64,000 bases of DNA from Alisma plantago-aquatica (Eukaryota; Streptophyta; Magnoliopsida; Alismatales; Alismataceae), in assembly GCA_963693085.1 (NCBI GenBank), contig OY856409.1, positions 1,536,983,072 through 1,537,047,071 on the forward strand, written 5' to 3'. Position numbers and translations under genes: made by a program. Below are positions 34,183-46,679 of the stretch, one piece after another (position 1 is the stretch's first letter; each line of letters opens with the position of its first letter). The notes below the pieces were generated by a model. It was not told the origin of the DNA. It ran no database searches and saw only the letters and a list, made by a program, of their open reading frames with translations.

Positions 34183-37100
34183 ATAGGTTCCTCCATTAAT
34201 CTTTAATAATTATTAAATTTTACAAATTCCATAGAACCCAAGGGAGTTATTAGAGGATTATCTGAAGGACAGAGGTGTCTAGAAAAGGATCACGACCGGG
34301 GGCTGGCAAGATTTTCCTCCGCACCGCTAGTCGGAATACGAGGACTCCCGGATCCGTGTGACTGCCTGGCCAAAGTCTTAGGGTATGAATCGAAATAAGA
34401 TACCTTTTAGGACTCTCTCATCTCGTTAATCCTTTCTCAACTCAATTTCTGTTAAGGACCTTAAGGATTAGGGTTTTTTCTCTTTTCCTCACCCTCTTGA
34501 GGTATGGGTAAGGTTAATAAGGTTTAAGGAATCCTCCAACAAATTAATGAAAGGCATGTAAATAAGATGTCATGGACATAAGCTTAATAGGTTAAGCGCA
34601 AATTAAAGAATAGATACATGCTTAGGTCGTATGACATAAGTTGTCATGTCCTCAGAATAGACCTGAGAGTAGACTTTCTTGTCAGGAGGATAAGTCAGTT
34701 TTGGAGATAGAGATCTCCATTGCTAGTAGAGACCTGGCACATCCTCAGAGGATGATGCTAACCCTAACCCTAAGTGAAGGATAGAGAAAGATGAGTTAGA
34801 CCAGGTGTTTGAAGGGACATGCCTTGGGATGCCATATGATCCATGGGTGACTCAACCCCTTTGGCAACCCAACCCTGGGAAGGGTCATGCATGTTAGAGT
34901 GAAGGATAGCTCCTTCATCGATGAGGTTAGAGAAGAACCTGTAGTTACCCTATGGGCTTAGGCAAGTAAGGTATAGCTTGGTGAAACTCTGGTTAAGAGA
35001 TCATGATGGGTGGCTTATGAGATAAGCATAAGTTATAATGGATAACCATGAGTGAGTTGAGTGTAAACATAGGCTTCACCAGGTAAGGATGTGCTTATGA
35101 GCTTGATCCTTCAGGAAGGAAGGACCATTTATAGAGAGGTTGGTTGTAGGATTAGCTCTAGAGAGAAAGCAGACCTCAAGCAAGAGGATTGGAAGCTTAG
35201 GTTTTGAGACATAGGGAACAGTGGATAATAGAGGATGATGCGACTAAGTGGATGATAGTGGTTGCCTTATGTTTGACCCCTGAAGGCTAATGATGTCTTG
35301 GTTTCCTTAGAGGAACCAAACCTTAGAGGGAGGATGACGCTTCTGGTACCTATGGTTTAAGTGAGTACCTACGGGATGAGATAAAGAGTGCTTTAGACCC
35401 TGAGGAGGTTAAGTAACCAGTTGTGAAGCTTTATACCTAGTTGGTTGTCTTGGAAGAGGACTCGACCCTGAAGTGTTGCTCGAGTAGAAGGATCAGGGAA
35501 GTACATGACATACCTTAGACATGCTTGATTTGTGGTTAAGAGGTTGAGCATGCAGTTGGTTACCCAAAGGAGAACCTAGGGTTCCTAAGCCTTAGAAGGG
35601 AAGCAGTGTATCCAATGCTCATAATGAGACTTGAGTCTCTATATAGTTTCGAGCATGGCAATCCTCAGGTGTAGAGGTAAAGGAAACCCCTTAAGGTAAG
35701 GGTATGTTTGATGAACCCCTCACGACTGAGTTGATGTAATGTTGAGGATGCGAACAAGTGCGACCTAGCATGGTTTTGTGGGTACGCTTGTGCCGTAGTA
35801 GTTGTTGGTGTAAGCATGCTCATGTGAATGTAAACCCTAAAGACACTTGTGATCCTTTGTTATCAAGGAGTAGTTTCCTCCCATCCTGGGAGAGGGACCA
35901 TGTTGTAGGGTGTATATCAGTTTTGTTGGTTTTGAGGTGACCTAAAGAAGTTTCATAGGACCTTGAGAAGCTAAGTGAAGAGTACATGGTATGAATATGA
36001 ACCTATAGGTCCATAGATAACCATCTCTAAGTGTGTGGACGTGTTACCATGGGAGTAACCGGTATGGGGCCTGACCAAGGTAGGCAGGTTGCCATGACCC
36101 CTGTGAAGGGATGAAAGTCAGTCATGAGTGCAAAAAGAGATGATGAAGGCTTGGGTAAGGTTCTAAGTCAGACATGTACTATAAGAGAATCCCAAGTCTA
36201 TCCTAGGGTCAGGTAGGGATAAGACCGATGAAATATGGAGTTGCCTAATTCCTTAGTTGCACATGACCATAGGGTCGGGAGGTAACATCTATCTTGGTCT
36301 GAGGGCCATGGGTTAGGAGATTGATCACCTTCATTAACTCATGTGACCCAAAGGGCAAAATGAGTAGGGCACTCTCTGGTGCATATGGGAAGAGGGATGA
36401 CCCCAAAAGTGCCGATACCCTATAGACCTAGAGGATATGACCAAGGATTGTATGTAAACGCAAATAGGTTCGAAGCCAGTTTTCCATGGAAGTAACTTTA
36501 ATATAATGATGATTGTAATATAGAGACATGAGTTGCACGTTTCAACGGAGATTTGAAGGTGTACTGGCAAGGTGGGCTGTACCATCCCTACTCTTGGAAT
36601 AGGAAGAACTCTGTATTTGGACGGCCGCCAAATGCTTATTTCTTCTTGTTATGAGAGTGAGAGATAGGACAGTATGCATGCCATACACCAAGGACAAGGA
36701 TGTTGTGAGTTGGAACGTTACTATAAGGAATAAGGATAGAGATGTGGAAGGAATGATACAAGGATGGTTCACAAACACTATGAGAGGTAGTGTAGCCAAC
36801 TTATGAGGATGTGTTATCAGAAACTATGTGGAATTTGCAGATTAACCAAGGTTGAGTTCGATCACAGTGAGTATGAGCTTAAAGTTTCTTGATGAAGACA
36901 AACTTAGAGTTTGAGATGAGATGATAAGTAGGATACATGGAAGAGTATGTCTTCAACGTTACTTAATACCGAAGGAGGTGAAGTGGTTATGGATGCTCTG
37001 GTGGAGATAGAGCTGCCTAGTTTAGCTAGAGGCTAGAAGAGGTTGAGGTTGTTCAACTAACCCTAAGTTTGGAAAGAAGATGAGTCTTGGCTAACACACA

Positions 37101-38467
37101 GATATAATGGGATATGTGGAACAAGTTAATGGTTGTTTGGTCAGTCAGTCTAGTCCTTGACGTAGTGAAAGGATGGCGATAAAACCTCAGATACACTTCT
37201 TTGGATAGGGAGGTAATAAAACCCTAATGAAAATAGTTTAGGGTTTCTGAGGTATCGATCTCGAGGAATCATGACTTACAGAAGATCATGGTTTTAAGAT
37301 CATGATACACCTTGATACTACAAAGATAGTAAGTGATGGTAACATTATGGATGCTTAAAACAAAGTTGCATGTAGCATGTGTCCATGCCAGCCAGGAGGT
37401 GAAGGACGAACACCATTAACCCAGTGCATGAATGTAAAGTATAAAGAGTTTTCAAGAAGGAATGAGAGTTCATCATTATGGAGGTTGTGAGTCTCTCCTA
37501 GACCAAGAAGTTCAAGATACAATATGGGTTATGGTAGATCTCCTTACCTAGATGACATGAGAAAGGAAGAGTTCTGTCAAGGGACAGATCTGGTTGAACT
37601 ACATATGAAAGAGATGGTTCAACTACACCATGATGTGAATTCAAAAGATTTTGATGTGACCCAAGGGTTCACTTCCATGAGGTGGAAGTAGGTACATGAA
37701 GAACTCGTTTAGTACAGTTTATCACCCCATACTAATGGACAGTATGATCCGGACTAGAGGGTCTGATGAGAGCATGTGTGCTCACTTAGGGTGATACATA
37801 GAGACAGTTCTTAAGATGTAATGTTAACCACCATGGCCTTTATCGGGATGCAAGAAGTTTTATAGGGAGGTTGTGTCGGTCACCACTGCATTATGATGAT
37901 GTTGGTGAAGGAGGCCTCGCAAAGGTCAGAAAAGAACCCCAGGTGTGTGCAGATGAAGTCACTTTGATCATGCAAAGGCTGAGAGAGAGCCCAGTGGTGA
38001 CATGAGTCACGAGCTGATGCAAAGCAGACTGACATGCAGTTCACTGTGGAGGAATATAATGTGAAAATCCGACCCCTCTAAGCTACAACTGAGAGAGTTG
38101 AATCCCCGATAAATGGGTCCATTTGAGATGGATTGGTGGAGATGGTTGTGTTTAGCCTTGCCCCACAGGATAACATGATGTGTAATGTGTTACATGAGTC
38201 CGATCTAGAGTACTATGTGAGAGACCCAAGCCATGTGTTGAGCCCTGAACCTGTTCATCTCTTGAGAGGCTGAAATGTCCTGAGTCACCTATGAGGGTAC
38301 GATATACCAAGGTAAGAAAGAACTCAGATGGAAGAATATGAGATAATGAAGGTTATTGGGAAAACACCATGGAAAGGGTGAAGCCACATGGGAGCCATGA
38401 TGGACATATGGAAGGTTTATCCTGTTTGATTGGTTGCTTGATGGAATTTTGAGGACAAAATTCTTAT
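34183..38467 (+). pseudogene. Decayed gag-pol of family-D gypsy element
   Basis: No frame stays open beyond about 85 codons, yet traces of the 3' half of a chromovirus pol can be read by switching frames. TATCACCCCATACTAATGGA with GATGAGAGCATGTGTGCT near 37720-37780 corresponds to the integrase HPQTDGQSER...RACV region. GACCCAAGCCATGTGTTGAG near 38227 corresponds to the DPSHVL stretch ahead of the chromodomain. GCCACATGGGAG near 38383 is the ATWE motif of the chromodomain. The gag, protease and RT regions are not recognisable by eye. The region cannot supply its own proteins. Confidence 0.65.
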
Positions 38468-38480
38468 AAGAGGGGAAGGA
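38468..38480 (+). other. Polypurine tract of family-D element
   Basis: AAGAGGGGAAGGA directly precedes the 3' LTR. It is preceded by TTTTGAGGACAAAATTC, the usual context at the 3' end of chromodomain gypsy elements. Confidence 0.9.
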
Positions 38481-41400
38481 TGTTACAACCCCAAATTTTG
38501 GGTTCATTTGCTGAGAAATATAATTTCTCATATAAAGATATTTGAATGAATAAATGATATAATCTATTTTGAATAAATGGATTTTGTTTACAATAGCCTT
38601 GATAATTTCTTTGTGGGCTTTATTGGCTATTGGGCCCAATAACAAGGAAATTCAATTAATGAATAACTGAGAATTTGAGATAAGAAAGGTGTGGAAACCT
38701 CTAGAAGGCAAATCTAAAGAGGATTTCGTGCCTCTTAGATTCCTTGGGTTCCAAGGAGTCCAAAGTGTCAAAGAAAAGGCAATAAGAAAAGAAAATATCA
38801 ATTAAGTATTTCCTTGTTAATAAAGAAATTGAAAACATTGATGAAATAGGGAAAATATGTGAAAATAAGTATATTTGAGTTATCCTTAGTGGGATTTCGT
38901 ATCCCAATGATTCCTAATAATAAAAGGAATACTAATGAGGAAAATAAGAGAGAAATAAATAAAAATCCACAAAAGGAAATCTTTTAAGAAGAAATAATAC
39001 AGGATAATGAGAATAATGCATATTGATGCATTTAAGGATAATGAGTTTTCCAATAAAAAGAATTTCGAATTCTTGGAGTTCCTTGGGATCCAAGGAGTCC
39101 CAAATAAGAAAGAGGAAAGAAAAAAATACAAAATTGCAAAATAAAGGGATAATAGAATTACATAATTAATGAATTATGTGATCTTGCTAAGAAGAAAGTA
39201 TTCTCAACTTAAGGAAATGTATTTTCGAGACCAAGGAATTAAAAGACAAGAATAAGCAAAATAAGGAGAGGAATTTTCGGATTCCTAAATATCCATGCAA
39301 CAAGGAATATTAAGGAAATAAAAGTTAATGAAGAGAGAGAAATATAGTTGCTTCACAACCAAGGAAAAGTGAGTTTCCTTTCGGGTTGGGACTTGAGTCC
39401 TCATGAGGCACGCCTTAGGGCTTCATACCCACCCCTATAAGAAGGATAGAACCCCAGCTTTGAGATCCGTAGGGATTCCACGTAATGCTACTACTTCTTC
39501 CTCTTCTTTCTGTCTAAACCCTAGTCGAGGGTGGAGTTCTATCCATGGGTCGTTTGAGGGATATCGTTCGATCTGGTTGGAGGCTAGATGCACCCTCGAA
39601 GCTAGAGGGGAGTTTGGAGGTCGCTTCTTCGCTCCATCCTTGGCGCAGAAGCTTCTGGACGGCTGCAACAGGAGCCACACTAAGCAGACCTTGCGCACGC
39701 ATGAAAGGCCACGTAGGCTGCGTGTGAGGGATGTTTCGGGTGCGCACAATGATGGCGGAGTAAGGGAGACAGTTGGAGACGAGTTTCTGGCTCTATGGAG
39801 GAGAGGGCAGGCCGCGAGAGGTAGCAACACGGCGGCTAGGGCGGCGGCCGTTTGGCTGCTGGAGGAAGAAGAAGGGAGATATACTTTGGACGGTTATACC
39901 CTCCACGCTGTGCTAGGGCCGGTTGGTTAAGTGGGGGCAATCGCGTCATTTCGAAATGTTCTTCAAATAGCAAGCAACGTTGCATGGAGACGAGCGACGT
40001 GGCGCGCTCCCATTGGCCCAAAGTAAGTCAAATTTGTTTAATTCATAGTAAATAAATGGTAGGTCGGATAAGGACATGTTATACATGAAACTTGCTCAGA
40101 AAATCGAGAGGAACCTAAATAAAATATAATTGGAGCCTGATTCACTATGAAATTCGAAAAGTATATAGCGATACTATCTATAATAGTTTAATCATTGAAA
40201 AACCCTAACCTTTGATGATTAATGAGTTAGAAAGGGTTAAATGAGTATATAAAGTTAATATTAGCCTGTTAATGATAAAAAGGATCATTAAGATTGGAAA
40301 AGGATGAATTTTCATGTAATTAGTTTAATTGCGAGTTTAATATGCATGAATAATACTTTAATGGGCCTTGAAACCCTAATATTTGTAAAATCGACTCTTA
40401 ATGGCTTTAATTGACTAAATTCATGATTAAAGTGGAATATGCTGAATCTAAGCTATTTCAAGCATTAAAATCCTTAATTTGTGGATAATGGACCTTAATA
40501 TAGAAATTAGGGTTTTCGATTGAATCAAGGTAGTAATTAGGGTTTTCTCAGGAATAAAAGGGTAAAATTATGACAAAACGAATTCATATGCGACTTAGAT
40601 CATAATGGGCTATGAATTGGTGATAAATGGTAATAGTGAGTTTGCCATGGATTAAAAGGATTAAAATAGTAGCTTTAATGAAAAGAGGCTTGATGGACTT
40701 AACTGATAGATAATGGTGTTATTAGTCTGAAAATAAGATTAAATATTGTTAAAGGATAACCTTAACATCTTTTGTGATGAATAGATGAATAAGTGGGGTT
40801 TTCATGGTTCAAACCTAATCTTAAGGACCTCAATGGAAAATAAGACAAGATAATTAGGGTTTGATGGATATTTGATAAAAGTAAGATAAAAGTAATAAAA
40901 AGGAAGTGAAACCCTAATTATAGTCAAAACCCTAAAAAGGCTAGTAACCCTAAGGCACGAGTAGATCTATTGGTTTTGTGTACCATGATCAATGATAGAA
41001 AATATTGGATGAATATTTCAGGATTGAATTGTGTACTTGCTTGATTCTGGATTACTTGCTTGTTTGGAATATTCCTGCATCTGAGTCTGCCTGGCAGGTA
41101 TGTGGTTACGCTTATGAATAACCGCATTAGTTTCCCGCGTGTTTGCCGGATGGTTAATCGCATTGACTGCAACTAAACTGTTTGGATGTTCATACTTGCA
41201 AATCATAAAGTCACTATGATTATCACATTAATAGTAGAAGTATGTATTCTCGCACCTACATGCCACCCTGATGGATGATGCCAAGAGAGTCAGGCCCAGA
41301 TGGGTAGACCAATGGGCACCATGAGTGGTGACCCCCAGGCACCAAGAAGGTGGCCTGTAATATTGCATGACTAGAGGGCACCACGAGTGGTGACCCCCAG

Positions 41401-41917
41401 GCACCAAGCTCGGGATTGAGAAGGTGGCCTTAAGTCATGGGCAAAATAAACCCTAAGGTGGGTATGCCAGGGTTAGGGCAAAAGCGGTGGAGAATGATAT
41501 ACTGAAAAGTGTAAATTGGCATTGTTAAATAATTTGATTGTGATTATTAAATTGTTAGTCATATGTGCAAACTTTTGGTTGACCCCACATACCAGTATAT
41601 TTCGATATACTGATCGACGTTTTGTTTTTCGGCGTTTTAGGAACAATTGAAAGAACAAACAGTAAAGTGACACATCGTGAAAGTAAAACATAAAGTGCAA
41701 GGAGGATTAGTTAGAGTGGATCCAAGCTTGGATAGATAGATTCCCAAGTTTTTCAAAGGTAAGTAAATTTTTAATTTTATACCAAATTCCAGTTAGTTAG
41801 TAGAATTTCATAATTGTTATTGATTATTTGTCGAACCTTTGATCCTGTTTATTGAATAACGGCTCTGACCTTCTGGTCTCCCTTAATTGGGGGTTATCGG
41901 GAGGCGGGGTCGTTACA
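38481..41917 (+). repeat. Family-D 3' LTR
   Basis: Nearly identical to 30731-34168, with the same termini, palindromes, TATA-like box (39436-39440) and leader frame (39403-39930). The differences are mainly single-base transitions. Confidence 0.95.
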
Positions 41918-41922
41918 CAACA
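41918..41922. repeat. Target-site duplication CAACA (right) of family-D element
   Basis: Exact copy of 30726-30730. Confidence 0.9.
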
Positions 41923-43397
41923 TGTTTGAAATAGTTCTCAATGATAAAAAAACAAATTCTCTATGCCACAATCAATCATAGGATAGAGAGAGAAACAACC
42001 ATTTCAATATTTTCATACTCTTGAGGTGTTACCTCAACATCGATAATCTGATCCAACTATCTCAATTCATACTGCTAAATATGTACTATTGTAATGTATT
42101 ACCTCTAAATCACAAAAGAGAGTTCACCATGTTCTTTTGAATTTTACTATTGTGCTACTCAAACAGCAAAATATTCTTGAGTTAAAAGACTAGATTCAAC
42201 AATAATTGTACATTACTACTCACGACATCCCCATTGGATCATGGATGCATAAGGTGAATCATTACCATCACACTCCATACTATTCTCAAGTATGATCCCA
42301 AACATAATTCAAGGTGTAACCATTGGGTTATAGCATACTAGGGTTTCAAAAATAGTAACAGAGTACTCCATAATTGTATTAGTCATTCAAGGACTATTCA
42401 TAGCCAATTACCATCACTTAGTTATATTAAAGCTAGGTATACAAGATATACCTCATTAGGGTTACATATCAATACAATATGGTTATCATCCCTTCTATTC
42501 ATATGAGTGAATAGGTAAGACTACCTTATTCAGGGTAAACCTCTATTTGTTCCATCATCATTCAACCCATATCACCATACCACAATTGTATAATACTAAG
42601 ATGGATTACTGGTATGAATGACTTAAACTATCAGACACCTTTAATTAACATATTGCTTACACATGTACATTGAAATCATACGTAGAACCAATTTACATCC
42701 CTTAGTATACCTTCAACAAATTATACTTCTAAAAATAAATTCACATATTACTAAAAGCCATTGTTTTCTCTTATCTCTCTCCTCATTCATTACTACTTAC
42801 TTTTTGCTACTTATCCTTCTCATTTTAATCATGTAGATTAAACATCCCTAAAATTTAAACATACAAGGTATGAATAGATTATTCATCATTCTTGCTATTA
42901 CTGTAAGAATTTATTTCATATCACACTTCACTCATATTGTATTTCTCCTTTTGTTCAAAACACACCTCTTATATTTCAAATCTATTTCTTATCCTTTGCT
43001 CTAAATCATTTCCATATTGTTTATCAACCTTTCAAATTAGCTAGGATTACTATTAGTGCTAGTTTACTTCTCATAATGCAAATTTCATGATCTTGTTTTA
43101 TAGAGATGCTAGTATTCAAGGTCAAATCACAGTTACAACCCTTGAACTACTACAACTCTAAACATTCTAGGGTTTGGCCTTTATCAGTAGCATGGCGTTA
43201 TTGTGGTGTGACTTTGCTCCCTTAATTTGAAATTCAGACTTTGGATCTCACAAGTTTTTACTAAAGTCTTCCTTATCTTATCAATTGAATTTCCTTCATC
43301 TTAATTGGCCATTCAGATAGATTACATTCTCAATTTACCCTTATAGGGTTTCATCATGATATTGTGTATCATTATTACATTCACTAGATGCCTCTAC
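41923..43397 (-). mobile_element. Probable continuation of minus-strand family-B element, non-coding
   Basis: This resumes the sequence interrupted at 30725. No ORF above 60 codons and no recognisable gag or pol motif on either strand. It is very AT-rich. It is bounded on the right by the LTR start TGTAAGGACC at 43398. Assignment rests on the CAACA duplication joining the two flanks. Confidence 0.5.
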
Positions 43398-43699
43398 TGT
43401 AAGGACCCTGACCTCCGTTTAGGGTTTACCCTGTTTGCTTTGCTTAACCCTGATGCTTTGTTGCTTGTTAATCACCTTCTGTGGTGATTAGGATTTGTGG
43501 TGCTTTGTTGAGAGCTGGAGGCGCTACTTGCTATTAACCCAAGTCTAGGGTTTGTGGGCAAGTTTGTCACCTTGTGTGCTGTTCCTCCCTCTCCTTGCTT
43601 CCTCTAGTGTTGAGAGGAAGGGTTGGGCTCGTTGCTTGAGTTCCTTTGGGCTTGGTTGAGCTTGTTGGGCCTTGTGGTGCCTTGCCTTTGCTTATTTGG

Positions 43700-43822
43700 A
43701 CCTTGTGTCGGCCTAGGTGTGTCGCCCAGGATGTGTGTCACCCTAGTGGTGTGTCGCCCAGGGTGGTGTCGGCCATGGAGTGGGTGTGTCGGCCATGTTG
43801 TGTGGGTGTGTCGCCCATGGAC
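43700..43822 (+). repeat. GTGTCGSCCA repeat cluster in family-C LTR
   Basis: About seven direct or variant copies of GTGTCGGCCATGG / GTGTCGCCCAGGG in 120 bp, some separated by TGGT. The NCCATGGN and CCCAGGG cores are small palindromes. The cluster lies about 190 bp upstream of the TATA-like box. Confidence 0.8.
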
Positions 43823-44008
43823 CCTTTGACCTTCTTTGACCTCATTTGTGTCACCACTAGTGGACACTTGGTGCTTGATGATGGCATGTGGAAATGGCCT
43901 TGGACATGTGTTTAGGGCATGTTAGAGTGGTGGCCTTGATCATGGACAAGTGTCCCTAGGTGGGCGACACCTTGCCTTGTCTTTCCTTGGTTTCTCCTCC
44001 ATCCCCTT

Positions 44009-44017
44009 CTATATATG
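44009..44017 (+). promoter_or_regulatory. TATA box of family-C LTR
   Basis: CCCCTTCTATATATGTGTTTCC, about 610 bp inside the LTR, followed by pyrimidine-rich leader sequence (TTTCCTTTCCC). Confidence 0.55.
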
Positions 44018-46679
44018 TGTTTCCTTTCCCTTGCTAAGGATCCCTTTAGTTCCTTCGTCCCCCTCTCCCTTGGTGCACGACACCCTCTCTTCTCTTGCAA
44101 GCTTGGTGGCCGATCCTTCTTGGAGTCTCCTTCTTCCTCTAGTGGTGGCCGAACCCTAGAGTGCCTTGCTTTCCTTCTTGTGGTGGTGCTTGCAGCTAGG
44201 AGCTTGGAGCTTGCTTAAGGAAGGTTACATAACTCCTAACCCTAACTGCATTACCATCTTCTATGTTCCTGTTTATATGTTGCTTATGATCGACTAAGTA
44301 TGATGTTAGTTTAGTTTCTTGCTTAGTTGCTCCTTGTTAGCCGAACCTATGTTCTAGGGTTTCTTGGTGAGCAATACTCCTTTCTATCCTTGGTCTAGAG
44401 GAGTGAGCTTGAGTTCTAGTATCATGGGAAACACTCCTCTCTCATTTAAGTTGAGAGGTGAGCCTGTGTTCTAGTAGCTTGAGCAACACCCTCCTCTCAC
44501 CATGGACATGAAGGGTGAGCTTGGTGGTAGTTGTGGATCTTAGTTGTGGTTGTACCTTGTGTTGCCCGATTGGAGTTAAGAAGCTTGGCAAGACCCCCCT
44601 CTCTTGATAGTTGAGAGGTGAGTCACCTTCTTGACCCATCAGGGTTTTGGTGCCTTTGTGCTTGAGGTTGGTGATGACCCTGTCGGGTTGCATCTTGCCC
44701 GATAAGGTGTTGGAAGTGATGTTTCCCGATATCCTTTATTGGCTTAGAGTCTTGGACGACATGATGTAGTGGTTGTGTCGGGCATCACCCATGGTCCCTA
44801 CTTTGTGTGTGCCGGGCATCCCACCTTGATGAGTAACCTGCCCGATACAAGCCCTTGTGATGGTTTGATGTCATTGTGCGTTGAGGTGTGTAGCTTGTTA
44901 TCTAGTTGGTGGTGTTGTGTCAGGCGTCAGGCTCCTGGACGTTGACCTTTGTGTGTCGGGTGTCACGCCTTAGCCTTGTGTGTCGACCGATAGATGTGGC
45001 TAGCTTTGTGATGGGCGTTATGCCTTCTCTGCTGCACGCGTTATATCTGTGAGCATTATGCCTTGTCCGCTGGTGAGTACCCTGCCCGATACTACCTTTG
45101 GTGAGGGTAGTGGGCACTTTTAGTGAGGGTTTAGATCCTTCTGTAAAACATCTATACTAGATCTTGTTTCATGTTGTCACGTTTGGGTTTTATATTGGTG
45201 ATCCTTGATATGCTTGTTGATAGCTAAGATGGTAGCTCACATCCATGTATCTAGACATGATATTACATCTATTTATGATCACCTTGATTATCTGATTAAT
45301 GCTGAGATAATGGTAAGCATATAGGATTGCTTTGCATGAACTGTATCTATGATCACAGGTTGAGGCATGAATGATAAAGCACCTAATCATCAATGTTGAC
45401 CTATGGCTTTCTATGAATCCATGATGATTGTACTAACCATGCAGGTGATGCATAGCCAGGTAAAAATGATGAGTAACATTGCTTTGATAGTTACTCTTGA
45501 TGATGAGATGACATACATGATGTGTTTTGGTCTGAAGATCTTAGTTTGGCAAAGTGCCTAAGTTGATGAGAATGCCTTGAGAGGCAGTGGCATTATGTGA
45601 TAATGGATTGAGATCCCATGGCAATGTGGTGATCCTTGAGATGGATCTAGATGATTGGCAAGAGGCCAACTGGTAACATGTAATATTAGATCCTTGTGAT
45701 GGATCAGGATGATGTTGATTACAATAAAAGCATAATATTGAGTTTCATGTTGTTTATCCTTGTTATAGTTTGCATGTTATATAACTTGGTTGAATCTTGC
45801 AATCCACTTAAAATATACTAATTAATCATAGTGGAACAAATCATGTAGTTTGCCCTGGACATAGATCCATCATCGTCAGGAGCTGGTGATGGTGAAACGG
45901 GTTCTCCTGCGGGTTAACCCGGAGCGCATATTGTTAAATATGCAAGGTTTCTCCTAGCCTAAAATAGAGAGGGAATCGAGTGCATCTACGGTTGCAGACT
46001 CGGATATATATATGTATAGCATGGTGAACAGGCCCATGGCTCAGAGTGATAGAGCATGAATGCATTCATGGCTCAGAGCACGGTGAACATGCCCGTGGCT
46101 CAGAGATACTAGCGCCGAGACCTGTACCGAGGCGGGCTAGAGGAAGGGTAGCCTATGGAGCTGACCCTGTGGCTGAGGCCACTTAAGCACGAGACTGCGG
46201 TCCTACTTTCGTTCTCGTGCACTGACCACGAGGTGGGAGGTCGGGGAGTCCGACTCTTCCATTGACCTTGTATGGCACCGGCTCCAGGTTTCATAGCCGT
46301 CGGTTGGATTTGAGTGGTACGGCTCACTTCCTCAGGGCATAATAATACGTAATCCAGCTGAATAGTATTTACTGCTTAAGGCAAAACATAGAACATTGGT
46401 TGAGGCCTTGCTTGTGTAGATAATCTTATTATATCTTGCAATTGCTTATATGTTCCTTATGTTCTATGGTAAACTCTTATACATCCTATCTTGTTAATCA
46501 TGTTCCATAAAGAAATACTTGGGTATATGCCTTCTGTACATTTGGTAAGCTTGATGGTATAAATAGATTTACGTTATAAACTGCTCTTGTTATACCTCTT
46601 ATCAGTTATCTGCCAGAGGGTGTGGACAAGCATCCCAAGCTAGTTTGTCGGCACCCAACAACCGAGAACAGAGTTAACA

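Larger units (their letters stand above)
30731..41917 (+). mobile_element. Complete Ty3/gypsy element, family D (11.2 kb, decayed pol)
   Basis: Two LTRs of 3438 and 3437 bp, a tRNA-Met-type PBS just after the 5' LTR, a polypurine tract just before the 3' LTR, and a CAACA target duplication define an intact insertion. By eye the LTRs differ at about 40 sites (about 1.2%) plus a 1-bp indel, so insertion was recent. The 4.3 kb between them has no long ORF. It keeps scattered, out-of-frame traces of integrase and a chromodomain tail, indicating a non-autonomous member of the Tekay/Del-like chromovirus lineage. It is inserted in the internal region of the minus-strand family-B element. Confidence 0.95.
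43398..46640 (+). mobile_element. Family-C gypsy-type long LTR (right end approximate)
   Basis: It begins TGTAAGGACCCTGACCTCCG. It resembles family A only in outline: a GATCCATCATCGTCAG/GGTGAAACGGG module at 45865-45902, then CCGTCGGTTGGATTTGAG (about 46301) and CCTCAGGGCATAA (about 46331). Those landmarks sit late in the family-A LTR too, so this is a related LTR. It carries a cluster of GTGTCGGCCATGG/GTGTCGCCCAGGG repeats (43700-43820), a TATA box (44009) and later GTGTCGGGCATCAC-type repeats (44770-45000). The true LTR end is not visible; by 46680 the sequence is coding and belongs to the following pol. Confidence 0.65.
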
